DNA of 64,000 nt from Streptomyces zingiberis (GTDB taxonomy: Bacteria > Actinomycetota > Actinomycetes > Streptomycetales > Streptomycetaceae), in the NCBI RefSeq assembly GCF_012034935.1, contig NZ_JAATEN010000002.1, forward strand, positions 372,001 to 436,000, written 5' to 3'. Under the pieces are notes generated by a model that was not told the DNA's origin, searched no databases, and saw nothing but the letters and a program-made list of their open reading frames with translations. Below are positions 8,508-15,978 of this stretch, piece by piece. Both the position numbers and the translations under genes were made by a program. Numbering within the stretch: the stretch's first letter is position 1; the number at the start of each line of letters is the position of its first letter.

Positions 8508-9493
8508 CGACCGTGAGGACCACCGGAAACCCGGAGCCCGCCGGCCGCCCGGACAGCACATCGGCAGCGCCGCCGGTGGTGACCCCCGGCCCGGCCACCA
8601 CCGCCCCCGCCCCGGCCGGGCGCCCCCCGGGCACCGGCGGCGGATCGTCCCCGGCGCGGGTACGCGGCCGGGGCGAGCGGGGGCCGCTGGCCTCCGCCGC
8701 CCTGCACACGGGGCTGCTGCTGGCCGCCGCGGTCGCCGTCTTCCCGCCGCTGTGGCTGCTGGTGACCTCCTTCAAGCCCGGGAGCGACGCCTTCACCACC
8801 TCGCTGGTGGAGAACTTCACCCTGGACAACTACCACCACGTGCTCACCGAGACGGCGTTCCTGACCTGGTTCGGCAACTCGGTGCTGGTCGTGCTGGTCA
8901 CCACCGTGCTCGGGGTGTTCATCTCGGCCACCACCGGCTACGCCGTCAGCCGCTTCCGCTTCCCCGGGATGCGCCCGCTGATGTGGACCCTGCTGATCAC
9001 GCAGATGTTCCCGATGGCGATCCTGATCGTGCCGCTCTACAACCTCATGGCGCGGTTCGGGCTGCTCAACCAGCCCATCGGCCTGATCATCACGTACCTC
9101 ACCATCGCGGTGCCGTTCTGCGCGTGGATGATGAAGGGCTTCTTCGACACCATCCCCGTCGCCATCGACGAGTCGGGCCGGGTGGACGGGCTCAACCCCT
9201 TCGGCACCTTCTGGCGGCTGATCCTGCCGCTGGCCAAGCCCGGGCTCGCCGTCACCGGCTTCTACAGCTTCGTCACCGCCTGGGCCGAGGTCGCCTACGC
9301 CTCGGCCTTCATGACCGGCGAGGAGAACCTGACGCTCGCCGGGGGCCTCCAGACCTTCGTCAACCAGTACAGCAGCGACTGGGGATCGATGACGGCCGCG
9401 GCCGTCGTCATCGCCGTGCCCGCCGCGATCGTCTTCGGTATCGCCCAGCGCCATCTGGTGTCCGGGCTCACCGCGGGCGCGACCAAGTCATGA
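8501..9493 (+). CDS. malG: Maltose ABC transporter permease (MalG-type)
   Basis: This 330-residue permease has a long Pro/Gly/Ala-rich N-terminal lead (about 55 residues) before the first helix (LLLAAAVAVFPPLWLL). The EAA loop is visible as DESGRVDGLNPFGTFWRLILP near residue 225-245, and the C terminus ends with a last hydrophobic helix. Two GTG codons (8501 and 8504) can start it; the second forms a GTGA overlap with the malF stop, and a GGAGAG ribosome site sits just upstream. It is the last gene of the transporter unit; a 366-bp gap with a strong inverted repeat separates it from aglA copy 2. Confidence 0.95.
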   Translation: MVTTVRTTGNPEPAGRPDSTSAAPPVVTPGPATTAPAPAGRPPGTGGGSSPARVRGRGERGPLASAALHTGLLLAAAVAVFPPLWLLVTSFKPGSDAFTTSLVENFTLDNYHHVLTETAFLTWFGNSVLVVLVTTVLGVFISATTGYAVSRFRFPGMRPLMWTLLITQMFPMAILIVPLYNLMARFGLLNQPIGLIITYLTIAVPFCAWMMKGFFDTIPVAIDESGRVDGLNPFGTFWRLILPLAKPGLAVTGFYSFVTAWAEVAYASAFMTGEENLTLAGGLQTFVNQYSSDWGSMTAAAVVIAVPAAIVFGIAQRHLVSGLTAGATKS

Positions 9494-9859
9494 CCGGCCC
9501 GGAGCGGTCGTGAACGGCCCGCACGACGCGCGGGTGCTCCCCGCCGGAACGCGCCTGGCATCCGGGAGAATTGACGGGCGTCCCGCGACCCACCGAACGC
9601 ACCGAACGCACGGAGCCCACCGACCCCGAGGAGCCCACCGACCCCATGGCGCCCGCCGGCCCACCGGCACCCCGGGAGACCGGCCGGACGCCGTGCCCAT
9701 GAACACAGCGCCCGTGCACACAGCGTTCATGGGCACAGCCACCACCGGATACGGGCAGCGGTAACCGTCCGCACCCCTACCCGCCCCCCACCTGCCGCCC
9801 GGCGGTCTCCGGACATCCGCCCGGACCGGCCGCCGCCCTCCCCGAGACTCAGGGACGAC
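9494..9859. other. Intergenic region between malG and aglA copy 2
   Basis: This 366-bp stretch contains short direct repeats near 9590-9650 (ACCGAACGC and variants, then GAGCCCACCGACCCC twice) and the 12-bp inverted repeat at 9693-9736. An open frame from 9510 runs through it but encodes only His/Arg/Pro/Thr repeats and is not considered a gene. Separate control of aglA from malEFG is plausible. Confidence 0.6.
9693..9736. promoter_or_regulatory. Perfect 12-bp inverted repeat, attenuator or operator
   Basis: GTGCCCATGAAC (9693-9704) and its exact reverse complement (9725-9736) flank a 20-base loop that itself holds GTGCAC and two ACAGC copies. The hairpin lies 200 bp after malG and about 125 bp before aglA. 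It could be a terminator/attenuator that sets the transporter-to-enzyme ratio, or a protein-binding dyad. There is no U-tract, as is usual for Streptomyces terminators. Confidence 0.6.
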
Positions 9860-11566
9860 ATGATCGACGACCGCACCGACGTGACCCGGACCGGCTCCCC
9901 CGCCCCCACCGCGGCTCAGCCCACCGGCTGGTGGCGGGACGCGGTGATCTACCAGGTCTATCCGCGCAGCTTCGCCGACGCCGACGGCGACGGCATGGGC
10001 GACCTGCCCGGGGTGCGCGCCCGCCTGCCGTACCTGCGGGACCTGGGCGTGGACGCCGTCTGGCTCTCCCCCTTCTACGCCTCCCCGCAGGCCGACGCCG
10101 GCTACGACGTGGCGGACTACCGCGCCATCGACCCGATGTTCGGCACCCTCGACGACGCCGCCGCCGTCATCCGCGACGCCCACGCGCTGGGCCTGCGCGT
10201 CATCGTGGACCTGGTGCCCAACCACTGCTCCGACCAGCACGTCTGGTTCCGTCAGGCGCTGCGCGAGGGGCCGGGCTCCCCGCTGCGCGACCGCTTCCAC
10301 TTCCGGCCCGGCAAGGGTGCGGACGGTGAGCTGCCGCCCAACGACTGGGAGTCCATCTTCGGCGGGCCCGCCTGGACCCGCACGACGGACCCGGACGGCA
10401 CCCCCGGCGACTGGTACCTCCACCTCTTCGCCCCGGAGCAGCCGGACTTCAACTGGGACCACCCCGCCGTCCACGACGAGTTCCGCACCATCCTCCGCTT
10501 CTGGCTGGACCTGGGCACCGACGGCTTCCGCATCGACGTCGCCCACGGCCTGGTCAAGGCGGCCGGCCTGCCCGACATGGGCCATGGCGAGCAGCTGAAA
10601 CTGCTCGGCAACCAGAAGCTGCCCTTCTTCGACCAGGACGGCGTCCACGAGATCTACCGCGACTGGCGGAAGGTGCTCGACGAGTACCCGGGCGAGCGCA
10701 TCGGCGTCGCCGAGGCGTGGACCCCCAGCGCCGACCGCACCGCGCTCTACCTCCGCTCCGACGAACTCCACCAGGCGTTCAACTTCCACTATCTGAACAC
10801 CGGCTGGGACGCCGCCCGGATCCGCGCGGCGGTCGACGAGTCCCTGGAGGCCATGCGCCCCGTGGGCGCCCCGACCACCTGGGTGCTCTCCAACCACGAC
10901 GTGGTCCGCCACACCACCCGCTACGCCGGCGGAGACCCGGAACGCGGGCTGCGCCGGGCCCGCGCCGCCCTGCTGCTGATGCTGGCCCTGCCCGGCTCCG
11001 CCTACCTCTACCAGGGCGAGGAGCTGGGCCTCCCGGAGGTCACCGACCTGCCCGACGAGGTCCGCCAGGACCCGTCGTTCTTCAAGACGAACGGGCAGAA
11101 CGGGCTGCGTGACGGCTGCCGGGTGCCGATCCCGTGGTCCGGTTCGGAGCCCCCGTACGGCTTCGGGCCCGAGCCGGGCGGCCCGAGCTGGCTCCCGCAG
11201 CCGGAGAGCTGGGCCAAGCTCAGCGTCGAGGCGCAGACCGGCGACCCGGCCTCGATGCTGGAGCTCTACCGCTCCGCGCTGGCCGCCCGCCGGGACCACC
11301 CGGCGCTCGGCGCCGGGGACGCGGTGGAGTGGCTGGAGGCGCCCGAGGGCGTGCTCGCCTTCCGGCGGGTCCCGGCCGGGGAGCCCGGGACGAGCGGGGA
11401 GAGCGGCGGGAACGGCGGGACGGCGTTCGTCTGCACCGTCAACACCACCGCCGAGCCGGTCCGCCTCCCGGTGCCCGGGCAGGTGCTGCTGGCGGGTTCG
11501 GACGTCACCCTCGAAGGCGGTGAGGCGGTCCTGCCCGCCGACTCCGCCGTGTGGTGGACGGTGTGA
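9860..11566 (+). CDS. aglA: GH13 alpha-glucosidase (AglA-like, copy 2)
   Basis: This 568-residue cytoplasmic GH13 alpha-glucosidase has catalytic nucleophile Asp226 (DGFRIDVAHG), acid/base Glu285 (VAEAW) and transition-state stabiliser Asp347 (SNHDVV). It starts with the barrel strand WWRDAVIYQVY near residue 30. It sits downstream of malEFG in the usual Streptomyces order and should hydrolyse imported maltodextrins to glucose. The stop overlaps or abuts the following LacI gene, so regulator and enzyme are co-expressed. It is a close paralogue of the gene at 2413; it lacks that copy's low-complexity C-terminal insertions and so looks like the more ancestral form. Confidence 0.93.
   Translation: MIDDRTDVTRTGSPAPTAAQPTGWWRDAVIYQVYPRSFADADGDGMGDLPGVRARLPYLRDLGVDAVWLSPFYASPQADAGYDVADYRAIDPMFGTLDDAAAVIRDAHALGLRVIVDLVPNHCSDQHVWFRQALREGPGSPLRDRFHFRPGKGADGELPPNDWESIFGGPAWTRTTDPDGTPGDWYLHLFAPEQPDFNWDHPAVHDEFRTILRFWLDLGTDGFRIDVAHGLVKAAGLPDMGHGEQLKLLGNQKLPFFDQDGVHEIYRDWRKVLDEYPGERIGVAEAWTPSADRTALYLRSDELHQAFNFHYLNTGWDAARIRAAVDESLEAMRPVGAPTTWVLSNHDVVRHTTRYAGGDPERGLRRARAALLLMLALPGSAYLYQGEELGLPEVTDLPDEVRQDPSFFKTNGQNGLRDGCRVPIPWSGSEPPYGFGPEPGGPSWLPQPESWAKLSVEAQTGDPASMLELYRSALAARRDHPALGAGDAVEWLEAPEGVLAFRRVPAGEPGTSGESGGNGGTAFVCTVNTTAEPVRLPVPGQVLLAGSDVTLEGGEAVLPADSAVWWTV
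10874..11034 (+). repeat. 161-bp tract shared with the other aglA copy (inverted, 3125-3285)
   Basis: Base-by-base comparison with the complement of 3125-3285 shows two mismatches in 161 bp, both silent in Glu codons. Neighbouring parts of the two genes are more divergent. This pattern fits recent gene conversion between the inverted copies. Confidence 0.85.
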
Positions 11567-11568
11567 CC

Positions 11569-12624
11569 ATGGCGCCGCCGCGGGGTGGCGACTCCGCCGC
11601 CCCGCGGCTCGCGGACATCGCCGTCCAGGCGGCCGTCAGCGAGGCCACCGTCAGCCGGGTGCTGAACGGCAAGGCGGGGGTGGCCCGGACCACCCGGCAG
11701 AAGGTGCTCGCCGCGCTGGACGTCCTCGGCTACGAGCGTCCCGTGCGGCTGCGGCGGCGCAGCGCCGGGCTGGTCGGGCTGGTGATCCCCGAGCTCACCA
11801 ACCCGATCTTCCCGGCCTTCGCCCAGGTCATCGAGCAGACCCTGGCGGGGCACGGCTACACGCCGGTCCTCTGCACCCAGATGCCCGGCGGCGCCACCGA
11901 GGACGAACTGGTCGAACAGCTTCAGGAGCGGGGCGTCACCGGGATCATCTTCCTCTCCGGGCTGCACGCCGACACCTCCGCCGACCCCGTCCGCTACACC
12001 CGGCTGTCGGCGCACGGGGTGCCGTTCGTCCTGATCAACGGCTACAACGAGCATGTCGCCGCGCCCTTCGTCTCCCCGGACGACCGCGCCGCGGCCCGGA
12101 TGGCCGTCCGGCACCTGGCGGAGCTGGGGCACGAGCGGATCGGCCTGGCCGTCGGCCCGGAACGCTTCGTGCCCTCGCGGCGCAAGGCCGAGGGGTTCAC
12201 TGCCGAACTGCGGGAGTCCTTCGGCCACTCGGCCGAGGAGGCCGGACGGCGCGTGCGGCACACCCTGTTCGGCCTGGAGGGCGGCCAGGCCGCCGCGGGC
12301 GCGCTGCTGGACGAGGGGTGCACCGGAGTGGTGTGCGGCAGCGACCTGATGGCGCTCGGTGTGATCCGCGCCGCCCGGCAGCGGGGGATGGACGTGCCCG
12401 GCGACGTCTCCGTGGTGGGCTTCGACGACACCCCGCTGGTCGCCTTCACCGACCCGCCGCTGACAACCGTGCGGCAGCCGGTGCGGTCCATGGCGACGGC
12501 GGCGGTCGGCGCGCTGCTGGAGGAGATCGAGGGCAGCCGGGGCCAGCGGGCGGAGTTCGTCTTCCAGCCGGACCTGGTGGTGCGCGGTTCCACCGGGCCG
12601 GCCCGGCGGGCGGCGGCAGGCTGA
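11569..12624 (+). CDS. LacI-family transcriptional regulator (MalR-like, copy 2)
   Basis: This 351-residue LacI/GalR repressor has an N-terminal HTH (QAAVSEATVSRVLNG near residues 17-31), the hinge, and a sugar-sensing domain. It is coupled to aglA copy 2: the ATG at 11569 is three bases past the aglA stop, and a GTG at 11563 would overlap it. It is paralogous to the LacI gene at 1309; shared segments include PVRLRRRSAGLVGL. In S. coelicolor the MalR gene lies divergently upstream of malE, so its location downstream of aglA here is a rearranged arrangement. The likely targets are the CTTGC-N11-GCAAG sites before malE and the amylase gene. Confidence 0.9.
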   Translation: MAPPRGGDSAAPRLADIAVQAAVSEATVSRVLNGKAGVARTTRQKVLAALDVLGYERPVRLRRRSAGLVGLVIPELTNPIFPAFAQVIEQTLAGHGYTPVLCTQMPGGATEDELVEQLQERGVTGIIFLSGLHADTSADPVRYTRLSAHGVPFVLINGYNEHVAAPFVSPDDRAAARMAVRHLAELGHERIGLAVGPERFVPSRRKAEGFTAELRESFGHSAEEAGRRVRHTLFGLEGGQAAAGALLDEGCTGVVCGSDLMALGVIRAARQRGMDVPGDVSVVGFDDTPLVAFTDPPLTTVRQPVRSMATAAVGALLEEIEGSRGQRAEFVFQPDLVVRGSTGPARRAAAG

Positions 12625-12625
12625 C

Positions 12626-12659
12626 CGGCGGGCGGCGGGCGGCGGGCGGCGGGCGGCGG
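12626..12659. repeat. Tandem 7-bp repeat (cggcggg, four copies plus a partial)
   Basis: Four perfect 7-bp units and most of a fifth begin immediately after the LacI stop codon. This is a simple-sequence tract prone to slippage; no function is evident. Confidence 0.85.
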
Positions 12660-12842
12660 CGAGGCGGTGACGGGGACCGAGGGGCGGCGGCCCGAGAGGT
12701 GAGATCCGCGAGATGAGCGCCCGTGAGGTGGCGGCCGAGAGGTGGTGGGGGCCGGTCTCCTGACGGTGGGGCCCGCGGCCGATCCCGTCGGCGGCGCAGG
12801 CCCGGGGCGCGGAACACCCCGGCGGGACGGCCGGGTTGCGGC

Positions 12843-12876
12843 GGGCAGTGGGCAGTGGGCAGTGGGCAGTGGGCAG
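12843..12876. repeat. Tandem 7-bp repeat (gggcagt, four copies plus a partial)
   Basis: Four perfect copies and a fifth ending in gggcag. The unit length is not a codon multiple and the tract is in non-coding DNA, so it is a variable-number tandem repeat candidate for strain typing. Confidence 0.9.
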
Positions 12877-13156
12877 GGGCCGGGGGCCGGGGGACGCAGG
12901 CGCGGTCCGGTGACCGTTCGGTGCCCGGCCCGGAGCATGATCTCCCAGGTCCGGACCGGTCGCGGATGCTGTTCTTCCGTTTCCGGGTGCCAACTGGGCG
13001 ATTACCACCGTGGAACCAGTAAGTGAAACGCCCTCCTCCGGGGTGACCTTTCCGTTACTGTGGCGCAATCTCGTGCGTCCCGGGCCCCGGACCCTCCGGT
13101 CCGCAGGCCGCTCAGCTCCCGCTGTGTTCGCCGGACAGGCCTGAGAGGAAACCAAG

Positions 13157-14560
13157 TTGGCCAAAGACCACCGCTTCGACAGTGATCCGGGCCCCGACCC
13201 CACAGGCTTCCCGCCGTACCCGGGCGCGGGCGACGCCCGGCCGGGTGGCCCGTTCCCCACGGGCGAGGACACGGGGTTCCCCCCGCAGGCCGGGGACTAC
13301 CCGTACACCTCGGGCCCGTTCGCCTCCGCGGGGGCCCGCTCCGACCCCTACGCCGGGGCCCGCGCGGCCACGGACCCCTTCGCGGGGCAGGCACCCGCCG
13401 ACCCCTTCGCGGGGGCCCGGGCGCCGGCCGATCCGTTCGCCGGGGCGGAGACGCCCGCGGATCCGTTCGCGGGGGCCCAGGCGCCCGCGGACCCGTTCGC
13501 CGGAGCGCAGGCGCCCGCCGACCCGTTCGCGGGGGCGCAGGCGTCGTCCGCCGATCCGTTCGCGTCCGCGCCCTCCCGGACGGACGCCTTCCCGGCCGAT
13601 CCGTTCCCCTCCGACCCGTTCCCGCCCGATCCCTTCCCCGCGGCCGACCCGTTCTCCTCCATGCCGGCGGCGTCCGGGCCGTTCTCCACCGGGCCGCTGG
13701 TCCCGATGGCGCCGCCCGCACCCGCGCCCGAGGGGCGCCGCCGGAAACCGCCCCGCGAGCGGCGCCCGGGGCGGAGCGCCCGTCGCGGTGGGCAAGCCTC
13801 CCCGCCGTCACCGGCGGAGGCCTTCTTCGCGCAGGCGCCGGAGGAACCCGCCGAACCCTCGTCCCCTCCGCCACCGCCGGAGGACACCGGGGGGACGGGG
13901 AGCCGTCTGCGCCGGTGGCCGCTGAACCCGGTGCTGTTCCTCGCCACCCTGCTGGGCCTGTCCCTGCTGGCCACCATCTGGTTCTTCGGGATGAACGACG
14001 GCAGCCTCCTCCCGGACGGTGACGACGGGGCGGCCCCCCGTCCCACCCCCTCGCTGCCCAACGCGCCCCAGCCGAGCGTGCCCCCGAGCCCGACCGCCCC
14101 CGAGGGCGGCGGGCTGCCGGAGCCCGGCGCCGTGGCGAAACGGTCATTCCAGGCCGTCAACTACCCCGGCCGCTACCTGCGCCACAGCGACGGCCGGATC
14201 CGGCTCAGCAGGATCGACGCGGGGGACGTGCCCGACGACCGGCGGGCCGCCTTCAACGTGCTCCCCGGCCTCTCCGACGACTCCTGCTACTCGTTCAAGA
14301 ACGACGAGGGCCGCTATGTGCGGGTCGACGCCGACTCGCAGGTGGTGCTCTCGGCGCTCGGGGACTCCCAGTCCTTCCGGCGCCAGGCCACCTTCTGCGA
14401 CCGCCCGGGCGCCACGGCCGACTCGGTGTCCTTCGAGTCCCAGTTCCTGCCGGACGTCTTCCTCCGCCACCGCAACTTCGCCCTGAAGGCCGAGACGACC
14501 GACGGGTCGAAGCTGTTCCGCAACGACAGCTCCTTCCGTCTCGTCGCCCCGCTCGGCTGA
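13157..14560 (+). CDS. Membrane-anchored protein with DPF repeats and AbfB (CBM42-like) domain
   Basis: This 467-residue protein has three parts. Residues 1-230 are a disordered, Pro/Ala-rich cytoplasmic region with about a dozen Asp-Pro-Phe motifs, several in near-perfect (A/T)PADPFAGA repeats. One helix follows (NPVLFLATLLGLSLLATIWF, about residues 255-274). The extracytoplasmic C terminus (about 325-465) resembles the AbfB beta-trefoil that binds arabinofuranose side chains: NYPGRYLRHSDG, NDEGRYVRVDAD and PDVFLRHRNF mark its three lobes. A TTG start at 13157 is chosen because GAGGAAAC precedes it and no ATG/GTG upstream fits. The protein likely displays a sugar-binding domain at the cell surface; partners for the DPF tail are unknown. 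Confidence 0.8.
   Translation: MAKDHRFDSDPGPDPTGFPPYPGAGDARPGGPFPTGEDTGFPPQAGDYPYTSGPFASAGARSDPYAGARAATDPFAGQAPADPFAGARAPADPFAGAETPADPFAGAQAPADPFAGAQAPADPFAGAQASSADPFASAPSRTDAFPADPFPSDPFPPDPFPAADPFSSMPAASGPFSTGPLVPMAPPAPAPEGRRRKPPRERRPGRSARRGGQASPPSPAEAFFAQAPEEPAEPSSPPPPPEDTGGTGSRLRRWPLNPVLFLATLLGLSLLATIWFFGMNDGSLLPDGDDGAAPRPTPSLPNAPQPSVPPSPTAPEGGGLPEPGAVAKRSFQAVNYPGRYLRHSDGRIRLSRIDAGDVPDDRRAAFNVLPGLSDDSCYSFKNDEGRYVRVDADSQVVLSALGDSQSFRRQATFCDRPGATADSVSFESQFLPDVFLRHRNFALKAETTDGSKLFRNDSSFRLVAPLG
13367..13640 (+). repeat. Coding repeat array (Asp-Pro-Phe units)
   Basis: About twelve degenerate 24- to 30-bp units encode DPF-containing repeats inside the preceding gene. The central units (about 13395-13545) are nearly identical, pointing to recent expansion. 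Confidence 0.75.
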
Positions 14561-14586
14561 GCGGGGCGAGCCGCCGGCGCCGGGAA

Positions 14587-14630
14587 CGGCCGGACCCCGC
14601 ACCCCGGCGATCGGGTGCGGGGTCCGGCCG
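14587..14630. terminator. Bidirectional terminator, perfect 18-bp stem
   Basis: An exact 18-bp inverted repeat (14587-14604 and 14613-14630) with an 8-base loop lies between the convergent AbfB gene and DUF397 gene. The stem is very GC-rich and lacks a strong U-run, as is common in Streptomyces. It should stop transcription from both sides. Confidence 0.85.
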
Positions 14631-14659
14631 TGCCACGCCGTGCGGCAGCGGCGCGGGAC

Positions 14660-14857
14660 TCAGCCCCGGGCGCGTGCGCCCGCCACGAAGGCGGACCACC
14701 CGGCGGCGGAGAACCGCAGCGCCGGGCCGCGCCGCTCCTTGGAGTCCCGTACGTGAACGGCGTTCCGGTCGACGGCCACCTCCACGCAATCACCGCCGCT
14801 CGTCCCGCTGTAGCTGCTCTTGAACCACGTCATGTGCTCGGGCTGTTCCCTTGACAT
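14660..14857 (-). CDS. DUF397 small protein (partner of HTH regulator)
   Basis: This 65-residue protein has the standard DUF397 pattern: WFKSSYSG near the start, then GGDCVEVA, VHVRDSK and a W-x-x-F segment at the end. Such proteins are encoded next to Scr1/WhiJ-type HTH regulators in Streptomyces, and the pair has been linked to developmental control and toxin-antitoxin-like behaviour. The ATG at 14857 has GGGAG upstream; a second ATG at 14833 would form an ATGA overlap with the HTH stop. The two genes are therefore coupled. Confidence 0.9.
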   Translation of the reverse strand: MSREQPEHMTWFKSSYSGTSGGDCVEVAVDRNAVHVRDSKERRGPALRFSAAGWSAFVAGARARG

Positions 14858-15693
14858 AGGTCTCCCGCCAAGCGCTCGATGAGATGCGCAGACTCCTCCT
14901 CTCCGAGAGCCTGCGAGCGAAGCATCCCATAGCGCATCCAGAACTCACTGACCTCTTCCCGGTCGGATACCACCGTGCCGATGTCCTGCGATTCGATGTA
15001 GACCAAGGGCCTGCGGTCGGAGGTCTCCAGCAGCACCATGGGGCCGTTGAGACCGCTGTGGGCGCAACGGGCCGTCGGCATGACCTGTACCGAGACGTTG
15101 CGCAGACTGCCGCACTCCCGCAGGTATCCCAGTTGTTCCCGCATCACGTCGGACCCCCCGACGTGCCGGTGCAGGACGGCCTCCTCGATGATGAAGACGA
15201 GGACCAGAGGCGGTTGCGTGCGCCTGAGCAGATCCTGACGAGCCAGGCGTGCGGAGAGGCGCTCCTCGATCACCCGGTCGGCCAGTGGCGGGAAATGCGC
15301 GTTGAGCAGCGTGCGGGCGTATGCCTCCGTTTGCAGGAGGCCGGGGACGAGCAGCGGATCATAGGCGAAGCGGCTCACCGCGTTCGCCTCGATCAACGCG
15401 AAGTCCTGGAAGAACGCGGGGAGCCGGGCGAGGTCCACGCTCTCCTGGAGCACGTCCAGCACACCCCCGGCGTTCAGTGTCCGTTCCGCCCCCTGGGTGA
15501 AGTTGAGTTTCGCCGGGCGGCGGCCCTGTTCGACGGAGCCCACCTGCTCGGACGAGTAGCCGATGGCCTCGGCGAACTGTTCCTGCGTCAGCCCGGCGCG
15601 CTCCCGGAACAGCTTGACGATCTTCCCGTAGCCCACCCAGATGGCGGGACGGTCGTCCTTCGGGGCCCTGCTCCGCAGGCGGCTGGTTCCCAT
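14830..15693 (-). CDS. XRE-type HTH regulator with DUF5753 sensor domain (Scr1/WhiJ-like)
   Basis: This 287-residue protein has an N-terminal XRE HTH (about residues 20-75, RAGLTQEQFAEAIGYSSEQV) and a C-terminal DUF5753 domain containing the signature YDPLLVPGLLQTEAYAR and a later VQVMP. The family, abundant in Streptomyces, works with a DUF397 protein encoded directly downstream, as here. The ATG at 15693 begins MGTSRLRSRA. It is transcribed divergently from the membrane protein gene at 15979 across 285 bp. A second pair of the same type lies at 40785-42010. Confidence 0.9.
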   Translation of the reverse strand: MGTSRLRSRAPKDDRPAIWVGYGKIVKLFRERAGLTQEQFAEAIGYSSEQVGSVEQGRRPAKLNFTQGAERTLNAGGVLDVLQESVDLARLPAFFQDFALIEANAVSRFAYDPLLVPGLLQTEAYARTLLNAHFPPLADRVIEERLSARLARQDLLRRTQPPLVLVFIIEEAVLHRHVGGSDVMREQLGYLRECGSLRNVSVQVMPTARCAHSGLNGPMVLLETSDRRPLVYIESQDIGTVVSDREEVSEFWMRYGMLRSQALGEEESAHLIERLAGDLCQGNSPST

Positions 15694-15978
15694 CCTCGTC
15701 GTCCCTTCCCTCCGGATGTGTCCACGGCGACGCCCTGCCAACTCCGGAACGCGGCCGGGGTTCCGGGCGCGGACCCGTACAGAACCCGGACACCACCCGG
15801 ACCCCGTCCGTACGCCGTGGGCGCGCCACCGGTCCCGGGGGAGTCCGGGTGATCCGGCAGCGGCCGCAGGGACGGTCGGCGGTCCGGGGGTGGCCGCGGC
15901 GCCTAAGGTGAACGCCGATCGGGATATTCGTGGCATACCGGTCGTCGTGTCCGTGGGTGCGGCGGGAGGAGAGGTGGC

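Larger units (their letters stand above)
12625..13156. other. Non-coding region with two 7-bp tandem repeats
   Basis: These 532 bp between the LacI gene and the AbfB-domain gene contain tandem cggcggg units (12626-12659) and gggcagt units (12843-12876). No convincing gene is seen on either strand. The last 200 bp is less GC-rich (around CCAACTGGGCGATTACC) and probably holds the promoter of the next gene; I could not assign firm -35/-10 boxes. Confidence 0.6.

Noticed and set aside
9510..9764. Possible 84-codon gene between malG and aglA
   Set aside because: It encodes only His/Arg/Pro/Thr repeats derived from short direct repeats and spans the 12-bp inverted repeat; no family resemblance.
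12843..12876. Possible CRISPR-like array
   Set aside because: Units are 7 bp, contiguous and without spacers; this is a simple tandem repeat.
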